A DNA stretch of 64,000 bases. Origin: Komagataeibacter xylinus. GTDB lineage: Bacteria; Pseudomonadota; Alphaproteobacteria; Acetobacterales; Acetobacteraceae. Where the stretch lies: assembly GCF_009834365.1 (NCBI RefSeq), contig NZ_CP041348.1, positions 1,112,501 through 1,176,500 of the forward strand, in the 5' to 3' direction. Made by a program: the position numbers and the translations under genes. The notes beneath the pieces are model-generated. The model did not search any database and was not told the DNA's origin. It saw only the letters and a list, made by a program, of their open reading frames with translations. Shown piece by piece: positions 26,785 through 35,405 of the stretch. Every line of letters starts with the position of its first letter. Position 1 is the stretch's first letter.

Positions 26785-26856
26785 CAGGTCATCATCATTT
26801 TGCCAGCGCTGCCAACGGCGTTATCGTTCACCTCTTTGTCCTGATCAAGGTGACTC

Positions 26857-27324
26857 ATGCCACAACTTTCAATGCATTCGCCATTGGCCCCCCTCACCGT
26901 CTCCGCCGAAGACGGGAAGATCGTGGCGCTTGACTGGGGCTGGGGCCGCGACCAGGAAGAAACACCCCTGCTGGATAAAGCCCGCTCCTGGCTGGAAGCC
27001 TATTTTGATGGCGAGGCCGCGCTATGCGACCTGCCCCTGGCCCCCTATGGCACGCCCGAGCAGCAGGCGGCCTGGCAGTTCATGCTGGGTATTCCCGTGG
27101 GCCAGCAGGTCAACTGGCGCGATGCCGCCCACCGGGCAGGCGTATCGCCCGAGACCATTCTCAGCGCCTGCGCCGAGAACCCCATCCCCATTTTCATTCC
27201 CTGCCACCGCATCGATTTTGCCGATTGCCCGGATTACGACCCGGACAGCTATCCCGGTGATGAAGGCGCACGCGACCGGCAGTTCCTGCTTGACCTTGAA
27301 ACCCTGTCCGCCACCCCGCTTTGA
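26857..27324 (+). CDS. AGT-like (MGMT/ATL superfamily) protein with altered DNA-binding residues
   Basis: The 155-aa protein keeps the acceptor motif FIPCHRI of O6-alkylguanine-DNA alkyltransferases, preceded by the Asn-hinge-like ENPIPI. The recognition helix that normally carries the arginine finger (RAVG) reads ETILSA here. The usual Gly-rich segment after PCHR is replaced by an acidic DCPDYDPDSYPGDEGA stretch. It may be a diverged alkyltransferase, or a protein that uses the fold differently. The adjoining quinone oxidoreductase starts 29 bases downstream on the same strand. Confidence 0.75.
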   Translation: MPQLSMHSPLAPLTVSAEDGKIVALDWGWGRDQEETPLLDKARSWLEAYFDGEAALCDLPLAPYGTPEQQAAWQFMLGIPVGQQVNWRDAAHRAGVSPETILSACAENPIPIFIPCHRIDFADCPDYDPDSYPGDEGARDRQFLLDLETLSATPL

Positions 27325-27353
27325 TCCTGCATCGCTGAACAGGAGCCACGATC

Positions 27354-28325
27354 ATGAATACCGTCATCCGCGTGCATGACTATGGGGGGCCGGATGTCCT
27401 CCGTGTGGAAACGCTGCCCGTCCCCACGCCTGGCCCCGGCGAGATCGTGCTGCGGCAGGAGGCGATCGGCGTCAATTTCATTGATACCTATTTCCGCAGC
27501 GGGCTGTACAAATTCCCTGCCCTGCCCGCCATCCCCGGCATGGAGGGGGCTGGCACCATCACGGCGGTGGGTGAAGGCGTGTCAAACCTGCAGGCTGGCA
27601 TGCGGGTGGCCTACCCCGCCACACCGGGTGGATACGCCACCCTGCGCACCATTGCGGCGGACCGGGTCGTGGTGCTGCCGCCTGATATCACGGCCCAGAC
27701 AGCTGCCGCCATGATGCTGCGCGGCCTGAGCGTGCACATGCTGCTGCGCGAGGTGTACCGTGTGCAGCCGGGCGATGATATTCTGGTCTATGCGGCGGCA
27801 GGCGGCGTAGGGCTGCTCATGTGCCAGTGGGCGCGGCATCTGGGCGCGCGCGTGATCGACGTGGTCTCCACCCCCGAAAAAGCCGCGCTGGCCAAGGCCA
27901 ATGGCGCGGCAGATGTCATCATCGGCACGGAGAACGTGACCGAACAGGTCCGCGCGCTGACCGAAGGCCGCATGCTGCCGGTCGTGTATGACAGCATCGG
28001 CAAGGCGACGTTCGAGACCAGCCTGTCCTGCCTCCGGCCACGGGGGCTGATGGTCAGCTACGGCAATGCCTCAGGAGCCGTGACCGGAGTGGATGTGGGC
28101 ACGCTGGCAAGTCACGGCAGCCTGTACCTCACGCGCCCCCTGCTCATGACCTATATCGCCAAGCGCGCAGCCCTTGAGCATGCGGCACGTGAACTGTTTG
28201 CTCTGGTGGAAAAAGGCGTGCTGACGCCACGCATCGGCCAGTCCTTTGCGCTGAAGGACGCGGCACAGGCGCATATTGCGCTGGAATCGCGCAAGACTAC
28301 CGGCAGCACCATCCTGCTGCCCTGA
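27354..28325 (+). CDS. Quinone oxidoreductase (zinc-independent MDR family)
   Basis: The 323-aa protein is of the QOR type: N-terminal GroES-like domain (GVNFIDTYFRSGLYK, PGMEGAGTITAVGEGV), then a Rossmann fold with NADPH loop YAAAGGVGLLMCQWARHLGA (about residues 145-164). The structural and catalytic zinc cysteines of alcohol dehydrogenases are absent. It reduces quinones or enals with NADPH. AGGAGCC lies ahead of the ATG. It ends at a hairpin repeat shared with the convergent rho gene. Confidence 0.93.
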   Translation: MNTVIRVHDYGGPDVLRVETLPVPTPGPGEIVLRQEAIGVNFIDTYFRSGLYKFPALPAIPGMEGAGTITAVGEGVSNLQAGMRVAYPATPGGYATLRTIAADRVVVLPPDITAQTAAAMMLRGLSVHMLLREVYRVQPGDDILVYAAAGGVGLLMCQWARHLGARVIDVVSTPEKAALAKANGAADVIIGTENVTEQVRALTEGRMLPVVYDSIGKATFETSLSCLRPRGLMVSYGNASGAVTGVDVGTLASHGSLYLTRPLLMTYIAKRAALEHAARELFALVEKGVLTPRIGQSFALKDAAQAHIALESRKTTGSTILLP

Positions 28326-28337
28326 ATGAAAACAGAT

Positions 28338-28418
28338 AAAAGTTTTTGGGTGCCGCCTTTTTGGAAAAAGGCGGCGTTTTTCGAAGCTTTTTGAAAAAAG
28401 CTTCACCAAAAACTTTTG
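28338..28418. repeat. Double-hairpin intergenic repeat, copy b
   Basis: Outer arms AAAGTTTTTGGGTG and CACCAAAAACTTTT enclose a GCCGCC/GGCGGC hairpin and a GAAGCTTTT/AAAAGCTTC hairpin. It lies between the oxidoreductase and rho 3' ends. Confidence 0.92.
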
Positions 28419-28434
28419 ATTTTCAGGCAATAAA

Positions 28435-28460
28435 AAACCCCGGCTGCAAGGCCGGGGTTT
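28435..28460 (-). terminator. Rho-independent terminator after rho
   Basis: CCCCGGC and GCCGGGG form a stem flanked by AAA and TTT. The minus-strand transcript ends in TTTTTTATTG. It lies about 27 bases past the rho stop. Confidence 0.9.
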
Positions 28461-28487
28461 CTGCTCTGGCACTTATCTCTGATGCGA

Positions 28488-29798
28488 TCAGGTATTCATC
28501 GCATCGAAGAAGTCGTGGTTGGTTTTGCTGTATTTCAGCTTGTCGAGCAGGAAATCCATCGCATCCATCGTGCCCATCGGCGCAAGGATACGGCGCAGCA
28601 CCCACATCTTGGCAAGATCAGCACGGTCAACGAGCAGTTCTTCCTTACGCGTGCCACTCTTGGTGATGTCGATCGCGGGGAAGGTACGCTTGTCGGCGAG
28701 CTTGCGGTCAAGGATCAGTTCCGAGTTGCCGGTGCCCTTGAACTCTTCAAAGATGACCTCGTCCATGCGGCTGCCGGTATCGATCAGGGCAGTGGCGATG
28801 ATGGTCAGCGACCCCCCTTCCTCGATGTTACGGGCCGCACCGAAGAAGCGCTTGGGACGCTGCAGCGCATTGGCGTCCACACCACCGGTCAGCACCTTGC
28901 CCGATGAAGGCACGACCGTGTTGTAGGCACGGGCCAGACGCGTGATGGAATCAAGCAGGATCACCACATCGCGCTTGTGCTCGACAAGGCGCTTGGCCTT
29001 CTCGAGCACCATTTCCGTTACCTGCACGTGGCGGGTGGCGGGCTCGTCAAAGGTGGAGGACACCACTTCACCGCGCACGGAACGCGCCATGTCGGTCACT
29101 TCCTCGGGCCGCTCGTCAATCAGCAGCACGATGAGGAAGACTTCAGGATGGTTGGCGGAAATGGAGGAGGCGATGCTCTGCAGCATCACGGTCTTACCGG
29201 TGCGCGGGGGGGCCACGATCAGCGCGCGCTGCCCCATGCCGATGGGCGAGACAAGATCGATCACGCGGGAGGTGAAATCGCGGTTCGGGGTCTTGCCCTT
29301 CCCCTTGCCGGGGGGCACTGGTGCTTCAGCGCCGCCAACGGCCGAGTTCTCGACTTCCATCTTCAGCCGCCGCTCGGGGTAGAGCGGGGTCAGGTTGTCG
29401 AAGTTGATACGCTGGCGCACCGCCTCGGGCGGCTCGAAATTGATGGCGTTGACCTTGAGCAGCGCGAAATAACGCTCCCCATCACGCGGGGCGCGGATCT
29501 GGCCTTCCACCGTATCACCGGTGCGCAGGCCGAAGCGACGGACCTGGCTGGGGGAGATGTAGATATCATCCGGCCCCGGCAGGTAATTGGCCTCGGGCGA
29601 GCGGAGGAAGCCAAATCCATCGGACAGGATTTCAAGCGTGCCGTCCCCATAGATGGCCTGGTCATTATCGGCCAGGGTCTTGAGGATCGTGAACATCAGC
29701 TCCTGCTTGCGAAGAGATGATGCGTTTTCAATATTCAGACTTTCAGCATAAGCCAGAAGATCTGCTGGAGTTTTGGCCTTGAGTTCGGCGAGTTGCAT
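28488..29798 (-). CDS. rho: Transcription termination factor Rho
   Basis: The 436-aa hexameric RNA helicase has an N-terminal helical lid ([15 protein letters not shown]), a CSD-like RNA-binding domain ([32 protein letters not shown]), Walker A in [11 protein letters not shown], Walker B in [11 protein letters not shown] and the Q/R-loops ([22 protein letters not shown]). The start at 29798 fits family alignments better than the frame's earlier Met at 29828. A Lys/Gly-rich linker ([11 protein letters not shown]) lies near residue 165. Confidence 0.97.
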   Translation of the reverse strand: MQLAELKAKTPADLLAYAESLNIENASSLRKQELMFTILKTLADNDQAIYGDGTLEILSDGFGFLRSPEANYLPGPDDIYISPSQVRRFGLRTGDTVEGQIRAPRDGERYFALLKVNAINFEPPEAVRQRINFDNLTPLYPERRLKMEVENSAVGGAEAPVPPGKGKGKTPNRDFTSRVIDLVSPIGMGQRALIVAPPRTGKTVMLQSIASSISANHPEVFLIVLLIDERPEEVTDMARSVRGEVVSSTFDEPATRHVQVTEMVLEKAKRLVEHKRDVVILLDSITRLARAYNTVVPSSGKVLTGGVDANALQRPKRFFGAARNIEEGGSLTIIATALIDTGSRMDEVIFEEFKGTGNSELILDRKLADKRTFPAIDITKSGTRKEELLVDRADLAKMWVLRRILAPMGTMDAMDFLLDKLKYSKTNHDFFDAMNT

Positions 29799-30110
29799 GC
29801 AGGATGTGCCTATAAGTGGGCAGTTCACGGAGGGAAAGAAAAGTCAGCAATCAGAGGGACAAAGGCGCGCCATGAAAGGGGCCTGACCATGTTCGGATGA
29901 AACGGTTGATGCTGCTTGACTGATAGGTGGGAATTCCAGCGGCACTGAAAGCACCTGCTGTAATTGCCATCTCTAATATGCTTTCATACGCCACATGTCA
30001 AGTCCCTGCTCACCTTTCTGGCCGGTTTCATGTGCTGCAGGCATGATGGATACGTTACATTAATCATTCACATCTACCGTGCGGCACGCCATTTTTGCCG
30101 GAGCCGTAGG
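29799..30110. other. Divergent intergenic region between rho and the GT61 gene
   Basis: No gene is supported in these 312 bases. The upstream frame of the GT61 gene runs back to 29964 but lacks family similarity. Promoters for both neighbours must lie here, but none could be picked out with confidence. Confidence 0.5.
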
Positions 30111-31241
30111 ATGAAAATTTCCATCAAGCCTTTTTTTGACATGTCGTGGCTGCGGACCGTCGAGGAATACCGCGAAATTTCCCGGCAAATTCCCCAGAAG
30201 ATCATTATGCCTCCCCCACCATGGAAGGGAGCAAGCTCCGAGAATCTCCAGACAGGCATCCGGCGTTATAATGCCTTTGCAGAAAACGGATCCTTTTTTA
30301 CGCCTTCCCTGAGCACGAACCTGTGCACCATCCGCAACGGCAAATTCCTTGTCGGGCATGGCATGGACGGCCTGATCCTGAATGATGACAACCAACCCAT
30401 TCCCAATACAAACCTGCTGATAAAAAATACCAATATTGGCCGGGTCAACAATTATGCCATCGATCTTCCCGTTCAGCATCATTTCGATGAAATCTTCGTA
30501 AGCTTCGATGGCGCATGGAAAAACTATTTCCACTGGCTGACATTCGTCATTGCCCAGGGCGCCATGGCCAAGGACATTCTCGGCCCCGATGTCCAGATCG
30601 CAGCACCGGCCCATAACATCGACAATGACGAAACCCTGCCGGGCTACAGCCGGGATGTCTACAACCAGTCCATCCACTTCAGCGGACTGCGCAACAATAT
30701 CGTTCCACTGAGATCGGGGCTGTATTCCGCCCGCAAGATCCACTTTTTCCTGCTGTTTCCGATGGATCCGCTGCATGTCATCTTCAACCGGAAATTCTAT
30801 GATATTTTCGAGGCAATGCAGAAGTTCATACCACCTGCCACGAACACGCCCAAAAACATCTACCTTGCCCGTCGGGGCAACGCTCAGGAACGTATCCCGC
30901 CCGCATCACTGAACATACTGGAACGCGAACTGGCACAGCGGGGCTACACCAAGGTTCATTTTGAAGGCCACGACCTGCTGACACAGATGGCCTGTATCCA
31001 GAATGCAAAAAGTATCGTCTCACCGCATGGGGCAGGGCTGACCAATATCCTGTTCGGCAACAGCAGGCTCAGGGTAATGGAAATAAACCGTCAGATCGAC
31101 GGGCCGAAAAATGGCTTTCGTCCGGCCTACTTCCTGTTCAGCAACGCGCTGGGCAACCGTTACCTGAATGTCGATGGCGATGAACTTGGTACGAACAGCA
31201 CCAACATCACCCAGGCGCTAGATCAGCTCGAAGCCCTGTAA
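30111..31241 (+). CDS. Glycosyltransferase family 61 protein (DUF563)
   Basis: The 376-aa protein carries GT61 hallmarks: a central YFHWLTFVIAQGA block, YLARRGNAQER, and the C-terminal IVSPHGAGLTNILFG motif. GT61 enzymes transfer xylose, GlcNAc or other sugars and in bacteria belong to capsule or polysaccharide loci. No signal peptide or membrane segment is evident, so it is probably cytoplasmic. The ATG at 30111 lies just after CCGTAGG. It precedes a GT17 gene by 45 bases, so a surface-glycan role is likely but unproven. Confidence 0.85.
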   Translation: MKISIKPFFDMSWLRTVEEYREISRQIPQKIIMPPPPWKGASSENLQTGIRRYNAFAENGSFFTPSLSTNLCTIRNGKFLVGHGMDGLILNDDNQPIPNTNLLIKNTNIGRVNNYAIDLPVQHHFDEIFVSFDGAWKNYFHWLTFVIAQGAMAKDILGPDVQIAAPAHNIDNDETLPGYSRDVYNQSIHFSGLRNNIVPLRSGLYSARKIHFFLLFPMDPLHVIFNRKFYDIFEAMQKFIPPATNTPKNIYLARRGNAQERIPPASLNILERELAQRGYTKVHFEGHDLLTQMACIQNAKSIVSPHGAGLTNILFGNSRLRVMEINRQIDGPKNGFRPAYFLFSNALGNRYLNVDGDELGTNSTNITQALDQLEAL

Positions 31242-31286
31242 ACAGGCATGCGAACGTACCGGATCTGAGCAGAAAGCCCTGTTGCA

Positions 31287-32750
31287 ATGCCCCGAATTTA
31301 TGACTGCTTCCTTTTCTTTAATGAACTCGATCTCCTGGAAATCAGGCTCCATGAACTTTACGATACAGTAGATCAGTTTGTACTGTGCGAATCTGCGTAT
31401 ACTTTTACAGGGCAAAAAAAAGAGACCATCTTTTTCAATAACAGGGAAAGGTTTGCGCCTTTCCTTGATAAGATAAAATACATGTGCATCGAAGAATTTC
31501 CCGATGGCATCAGCACCAGCATGCGGGATTTCTATCAAAGGCAGTATCTGCTCAATGGCATAGAGGATGCAGATGATGATGACCTGATCATCATGTCAGA
31601 TGTCGATGAAATCCTGCGCGTGCCAGCGATAGAAAAAGCCCTGGCATTTGATGGCGTTACGCATTACCGCATGAACATCTACCAGTATTTCCTGAATATG
31701 CTCATCGCACCTGACTGGCAGGCCCCTTATGCCATAAGAAAAAAATATATCCCTCGCCTTGCCATCGCCTGCGAGGAAAAAGGCAGCAGCCTGACATTTG
31801 CCCGTTTCCACATGCCTCGCCTGACGCGTGAAGGAAACATTCCGTGCCAGACCATTGACGATGCCGGATGGCATTTTACTTTCATGGGGGGATTTGACGC
31901 CGTAAAGGCCAAGTTGCGGGCCTATGCCCATGCTGATGATTACTGGCCCGCGATGATGCGTGATGATGAACGCCTGCAGCAGGTGCTTGATATCGGCATC
32001 AAGATCTGGTCAGCAGATGAACTGGTGCATTATGTGCCGATTGATGAAACCTATCCCCGCTTCGTACGGGACAACATCACGGACCTGACAGGCAAAGGCC
32101 TGATCCGGAACATTTTTGATGCGCATTCTTCCCTGCAGCGCCTTTATATGGACCTGCGCCGGAAATTCGCCTTTTCCAATCTGGGGAACAACCACAAGCG
32201 GCAGGAACTGGGTAATTTTACCGGCCTTGAATACCTGGACTATACCAGCAAGCCGGAAGTGCCGCTTAGTTACATAGACCTGCCTGCGCCAGCAGGTCGG
32301 CTTGTCAGCCATGATGCAACTGCGACCCAGAGTTCGCGCTCCCCATGGTCACATGGCACGACGGAACAGGATGACGCCTCACGCGCCCTGACCGGGCTGC
32401 CCAATGGCAATTTCAGTTTCCATACGGAAAGCGAGCAGGATCCATGGTGGGAGGTTGATCTGGGCCGCGATGTCAATATTGCGGAAATCAGGATATTCAA
32501 CCGTATTCTCCCGCGCCTGCATGATGATGCCGTGCCACGCCGTGCGGATGAAATGCAGGTCTATGTTTCACGTGACCGCCATCATTACAAATGCGTCTAC
32601 TATCATAATTCCACTGAATACATCGGCGGCATCGACGGCAGGGCGCTGGTCCTTCCCCTGCATAAAGAGACCCATGCGCGGTATGTGAAAATACAGATTG
32701 GCGCTCACGGTTACCTGCACCTGGATAAAGTCTATATTTACGAAAAATAA
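31287..32750 (+). CDS. Glycosyltransferase family 17 protein with C-terminal discoidin-like (F5/8C) domain
   Basis: The 487-aa protein opens with the GT17 block YDCFLFFNELDLLEIRL, and the metal-binding region DDLIIMSDVDEIL lies near residue 100. GT17 includes the bisecting-GlcNAc transferase MGAT3; bacterial members are poorly characterised. From about residue 345 a second domain begins (ATQSSRSPWSHG, then PWWEVDLGRDVNIAEIRIFNR), which is a typical F5/8 type C carbohydrate-binding layout. The fusion suggests the enzyme docks on a glycan. It sits between GT61 and a large exported protein. Confidence 0.82.
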   Translation: MPRIYDCFLFFNELDLLEIRLHELYDTVDQFVLCESAYTFTGQKKETIFFNNRERFAPFLDKIKYMCIEEFPDGISTSMRDFYQRQYLLNGIEDADDDDLIIMSDVDEILRVPAIEKALAFDGVTHYRMNIYQYFLNMLIAPDWQAPYAIRKKYIPRLAIACEEKGSSLTFARFHMPRLTREGNIPCQTIDDAGWHFTFMGGFDAVKAKLRAYAHADDYWPAMMRDDERLQQVLDIGIKIWSADELVHYVPIDETYPRFVRDNITDLTGKGLIRNIFDAHSSLQRLYMDLRRKFAFSNLGNNHKRQELGNFTGLEYLDYTSKPEVPLSYIDLPAPAGRLVSHDATATQSSRSPWSHGTTEQDDASRALTGLPNGNFSFHTESEQDPWWEVDLGRDVNIAEIRIFNRILPRLHDDAVPRRADEMQVYVSRDRHHYKCVYYHNSTEYIGGIDGRALVLPLHKETHARYVKIQIGAHGYLHLDKVYIYEK

Positions 32751-32791
32751 TAACACCGCAATGACGCCATAAAAACGGATGACTTACCGTC

Positions 32792-34876
32792 ATGCAGATT
32801 GACAGAAAGAAAGCGCAATCCCCCCGTGGCATCAGTGCCCTCTATTTCATGGGAATGATTGCTTTTTCTGCGTCGTTTTTGCCAACGCTCATCCATGCCC
32901 AGACCACACGGCAGGCGAACCATACATTACCCCGGTATAAAGATGACAGCACGCCAATATCAGGCGCTCCATCGCCTGGCCTGAACACACCCATTGCGGG
33001 CGCATATGCCGATGGCTCCCCCGCGACACTGGCACAGATTGCCCGCATGGCTGACGGTTCCGTGCAGCAATCGGAAGGCAACAGGGCAAACGGTTACGCG
33101 CAACTCGATGCCAATGGTCATGTCACGGCACCCCTGGTGGGTGATATTTCAGGCGCACGCGTAAAAATGGATGACACGGCGCTCTCGCGCACACTGGCCG
33201 CCGTGCTGGGGAACACGAATGTTGTTCAGGACTATCTCTATGCCGATGGCAGGGAAGAGGACGCGCGCCGCCTGGATCATTTCATTGCATCGCATTGCGG
33301 GTCGGTCATTCACGTAAGGCAGGGTTTCATCATTCCAGCCCGTGCGAATGGGGAGGCCCTGTTCCCTGCCCGCGACTGCCCGGCCGGACAGAACAGCAAC
33401 TGGGTCTATGAAGGACAGCCGCTGACCACCAAAGGCACCCCTACCACGCTGCGCACCCCCGATGACCTGCATGAAAGCCGGGCCAACGGCACTCTCTCCT
33501 TCAGCAAGCGCAAGAAAAACGATACCGGCACGGCGCCCGGTATCTACATGCAGATGGAAAATGAAGCCGTCCTGCCGCGAGTGCCCACGGGTGACGGCGG
33601 CTCCATGGCCCAGTCCGTCGCCATGCTGGGCATGAATGTGGTGCAGGAGCCCGGCGCAAAGGCATCGCTCAATGGCCTGGAAATCACCACACAGGATTAC
33701 GGGACCGACACCAACGCAAGCCAGGTGCAGGGTGCGGGTATTTCCACCATGAAGCATGGCGCCGGTTCCGACTGGGCGCTTTCCCTTGCCGGATATGATT
33801 TTTCAGCCCGACAGCCCGATACAGTCCTGTCCTATACCGGGCTGGAAAACGATGTTCAGGTTAATGGAGACGACACGACAGCCGCCCTGTGGGACCCGAC
33901 GCAGGGCGGTCGGCATCTGGTATGGCTGGGTGGCAACACCACTAATTCATGGCCACGCTGGAGCCCCGGCAGGCGGATCAGCGCAGGCAGCATCATCCAG
34001 GGTAACCATCAGCTCTGGATTGCCGTGAATGACGGCGTGACAGGCCAGAGCAACGACCCAACCAGCACATGGTCCATCGCAGGCATCCATCCAGACGGCA
34101 CGGTGCGATGGAAATGGCAATACGGGTATGATGGCGTCATTTCCAAGGCCATATGGATTGTCAGTTCCAGTGATCCCGCCATGCTGTCTGCCTTTGATGA
34201 GGGTATTGCCACCAATGCCCGCATCCGTAACGCTTTCATCGACCTGACAGCCGAACACCTGATTGATGACAGGGCGGCCGCCATCCGGCTCCGACAGGGC
34301 GATCCAATCGATTTTTCAGGCGACGGCACGCAGGATGGCAAGAACCAGCATGTCATTGTAGCCGACAGTCATGTTACTCCGGACGGAAAGGATGCAGGCA
34401 GCCTGGACATCCGCATCAGGAACCACAGGACAGCCTCCTTTGCCGATGACCAGTCCTTCGTCACGGCAGGGCGTACCCATCTCGCCACGGGAGCGGACGC
34501 GACGCTGGCACGGCACGACCACGCCTATCCCACCGGACTGACCATTGGCCACAGCCGCATCATGCCCAACCAGACGGATCTGGTCATGGGGCAGAATGGC
34601 CTGGAAATGGTGGGAACGGACCAGAAGGGGAAAATAGGCAGCACGCCCGTCCTGACATTCCCCGCAACCGCGAGTGCCGATGGCGGTGTCACGGCAATCA
34701 ACATCAATACGCCCCTGCACCTGCTGGACATGACACAGGCCCGTATCCTGGCGCTGCCCCGCCAGCAAGACGGCACATTACTGAATAACGTCGATACCGG
34801 CACGCCTGTCATTTCCGAACACGGTCACTGGTACCCCTTGGTGCTGGGGCCTCCCCTACAGCAGGTCTCAAAATAA
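32792..34876 (+). CDS. Large exported protein of unknown function, 694 aa
   Basis: A long signal peptide (about residues 1-36, hydrophobic SALYFMGMIAFSASFLPTL, cleavage near IHAQ) precedes a Ser/Thr/Asn/Asp-rich mature protein. Stretches such as YAQLDANGHVTAPLVGDISG resemble phage tail-fibre or collar-type repeats. TWSIAGIHPDGTVRWKWQYG and the alternation of short strands suggest a beta-rich extracellular protein. No catalytic motif is recognised. It follows the GT17 gene by 41 bases on the same strand and probably shares its transcript. Confidence 0.7.
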   Translation: MQIDRKKAQSPRGISALYFMGMIAFSASFLPTLIHAQTTRQANHTLPRYKDDSTPISGAPSPGLNTPIAGAYADGSPATLAQIARMADGSVQQSEGNRANGYAQLDANGHVTAPLVGDISGARVKMDDTALSRTLAAVLGNTNVVQDYLYADGREEDARRLDHFIASHCGSVIHVRQGFIIPARANGEALFPARDCPAGQNSNWVYEGQPLTTKGTPTTLRTPDDLHESRANGTLSFSKRKKNDTGTAPGIYMQMENEAVLPRVPTGDGGSMAQSVAMLGMNVVQEPGAKASLNGLEITTQDYGTDTNASQVQGAGISTMKHGAGSDWALSLAGYDFSARQPDTVLSYTGLENDVQVNGDDTTAALWDPTQGGRHLVWLGGNTTNSWPRWSPGRRISAGSIIQGNHQLWIAVNDGVTGQSNDPTSTWSIAGIHPDGTVRWKWQYGYDGVISKAIWIVSSSDPAMLSAFDEGIATNARIRNAFIDLTAEHLIDDRAAAIRLRQGDPIDFSGDGTQDGKNQHVIVADSHVTPDGKDAGSLDIRIRNHRTASFADDQSFVTAGRTHLATGADATLARHDHAYPTGLTIGHSRIMPNQTDLVMGQNGLEMVGTDQKGKIGSTPVLTFPATASADGGVTAININTPLHLLDMTQARILALPRQQDGTLLNNVDTGTPVISEHGHWYPLVLGPPLQQVSK

Positions 34877-34976
34877 TACACTGACAAAAAACAATACAAC
34901 TTCAGGAAGCTGCCTGTTCAAACAGGCGACTTCGCGTAGTCATAAAGAAGTTTCTGGTTTTAAAAACAGCACCTAA

Positions 34977-35240
34977 ATCCAGAACCCGATCACGACATCG
35001 CCGCCAAAGGTGAACATGCCGTTATTTCGCCCGCCATTGAACGGCGTGGTAGCATTAAGGGCGCCATCAAAGCGGATTCAAGGTCGCAGCACAAACATGC
35101 GCACATGGGGCATGAAGGCATGGGGGCATCCAGTTCAGCCCTTGCGTCGTTTCTCCATAGGGGGCGCCGTGGCTTGAGGTCTGCAAGGGCCTCCATGCAG
35201 CAATTGTTAGCCCAAAAAGTCGCACCCATGGCATGACATG
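34977..35240 (-). pseudogene. Decayed 3' fragment of a beta-barrel porin gene
   Basis: This stretch matches the 3' part of the porin gene at 38054-39361 over many short blocks (for example CCGCCAAAGGTGAACATGCC and CCGCCATTGAACGGCGTGGT in both). Deletions and frameshifts have removed any frame. The terminal residues corresponding to FTFGGDAVIGF are still readable at 34980-35020. It is a relic of a duplicated porin or of a recombination that brought in the intervening genes. Confidence 0.8.
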
Positions 35241-35405
35241 AGCGGCCACCTCCATCCGCCCTCAAGCCCGACTTTTCAGACTGCATTCATATGATGTTTG
35301 CAAAAAGAAATCATAATAAGTTCTTTAATTAAATATTATATATTGCCGCATATCCTGAAAATTCAGAAATATATAGTCCAGGCATCCAAATTCAGGAGCA
35401 TGCAC

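Noticed and set aside
32564..32579. parS-like sequence in the GT17 gene
   Set aside because: Only the first 12 of 16 positions match (TGTTTCACGTGA). The right half-site is lost.
34905..34930. Terminator after the 694-aa exported protein
   Set aside because: A 7-bp stem (GCCTGTT/AACAGGC) is present but there is no following T-run.
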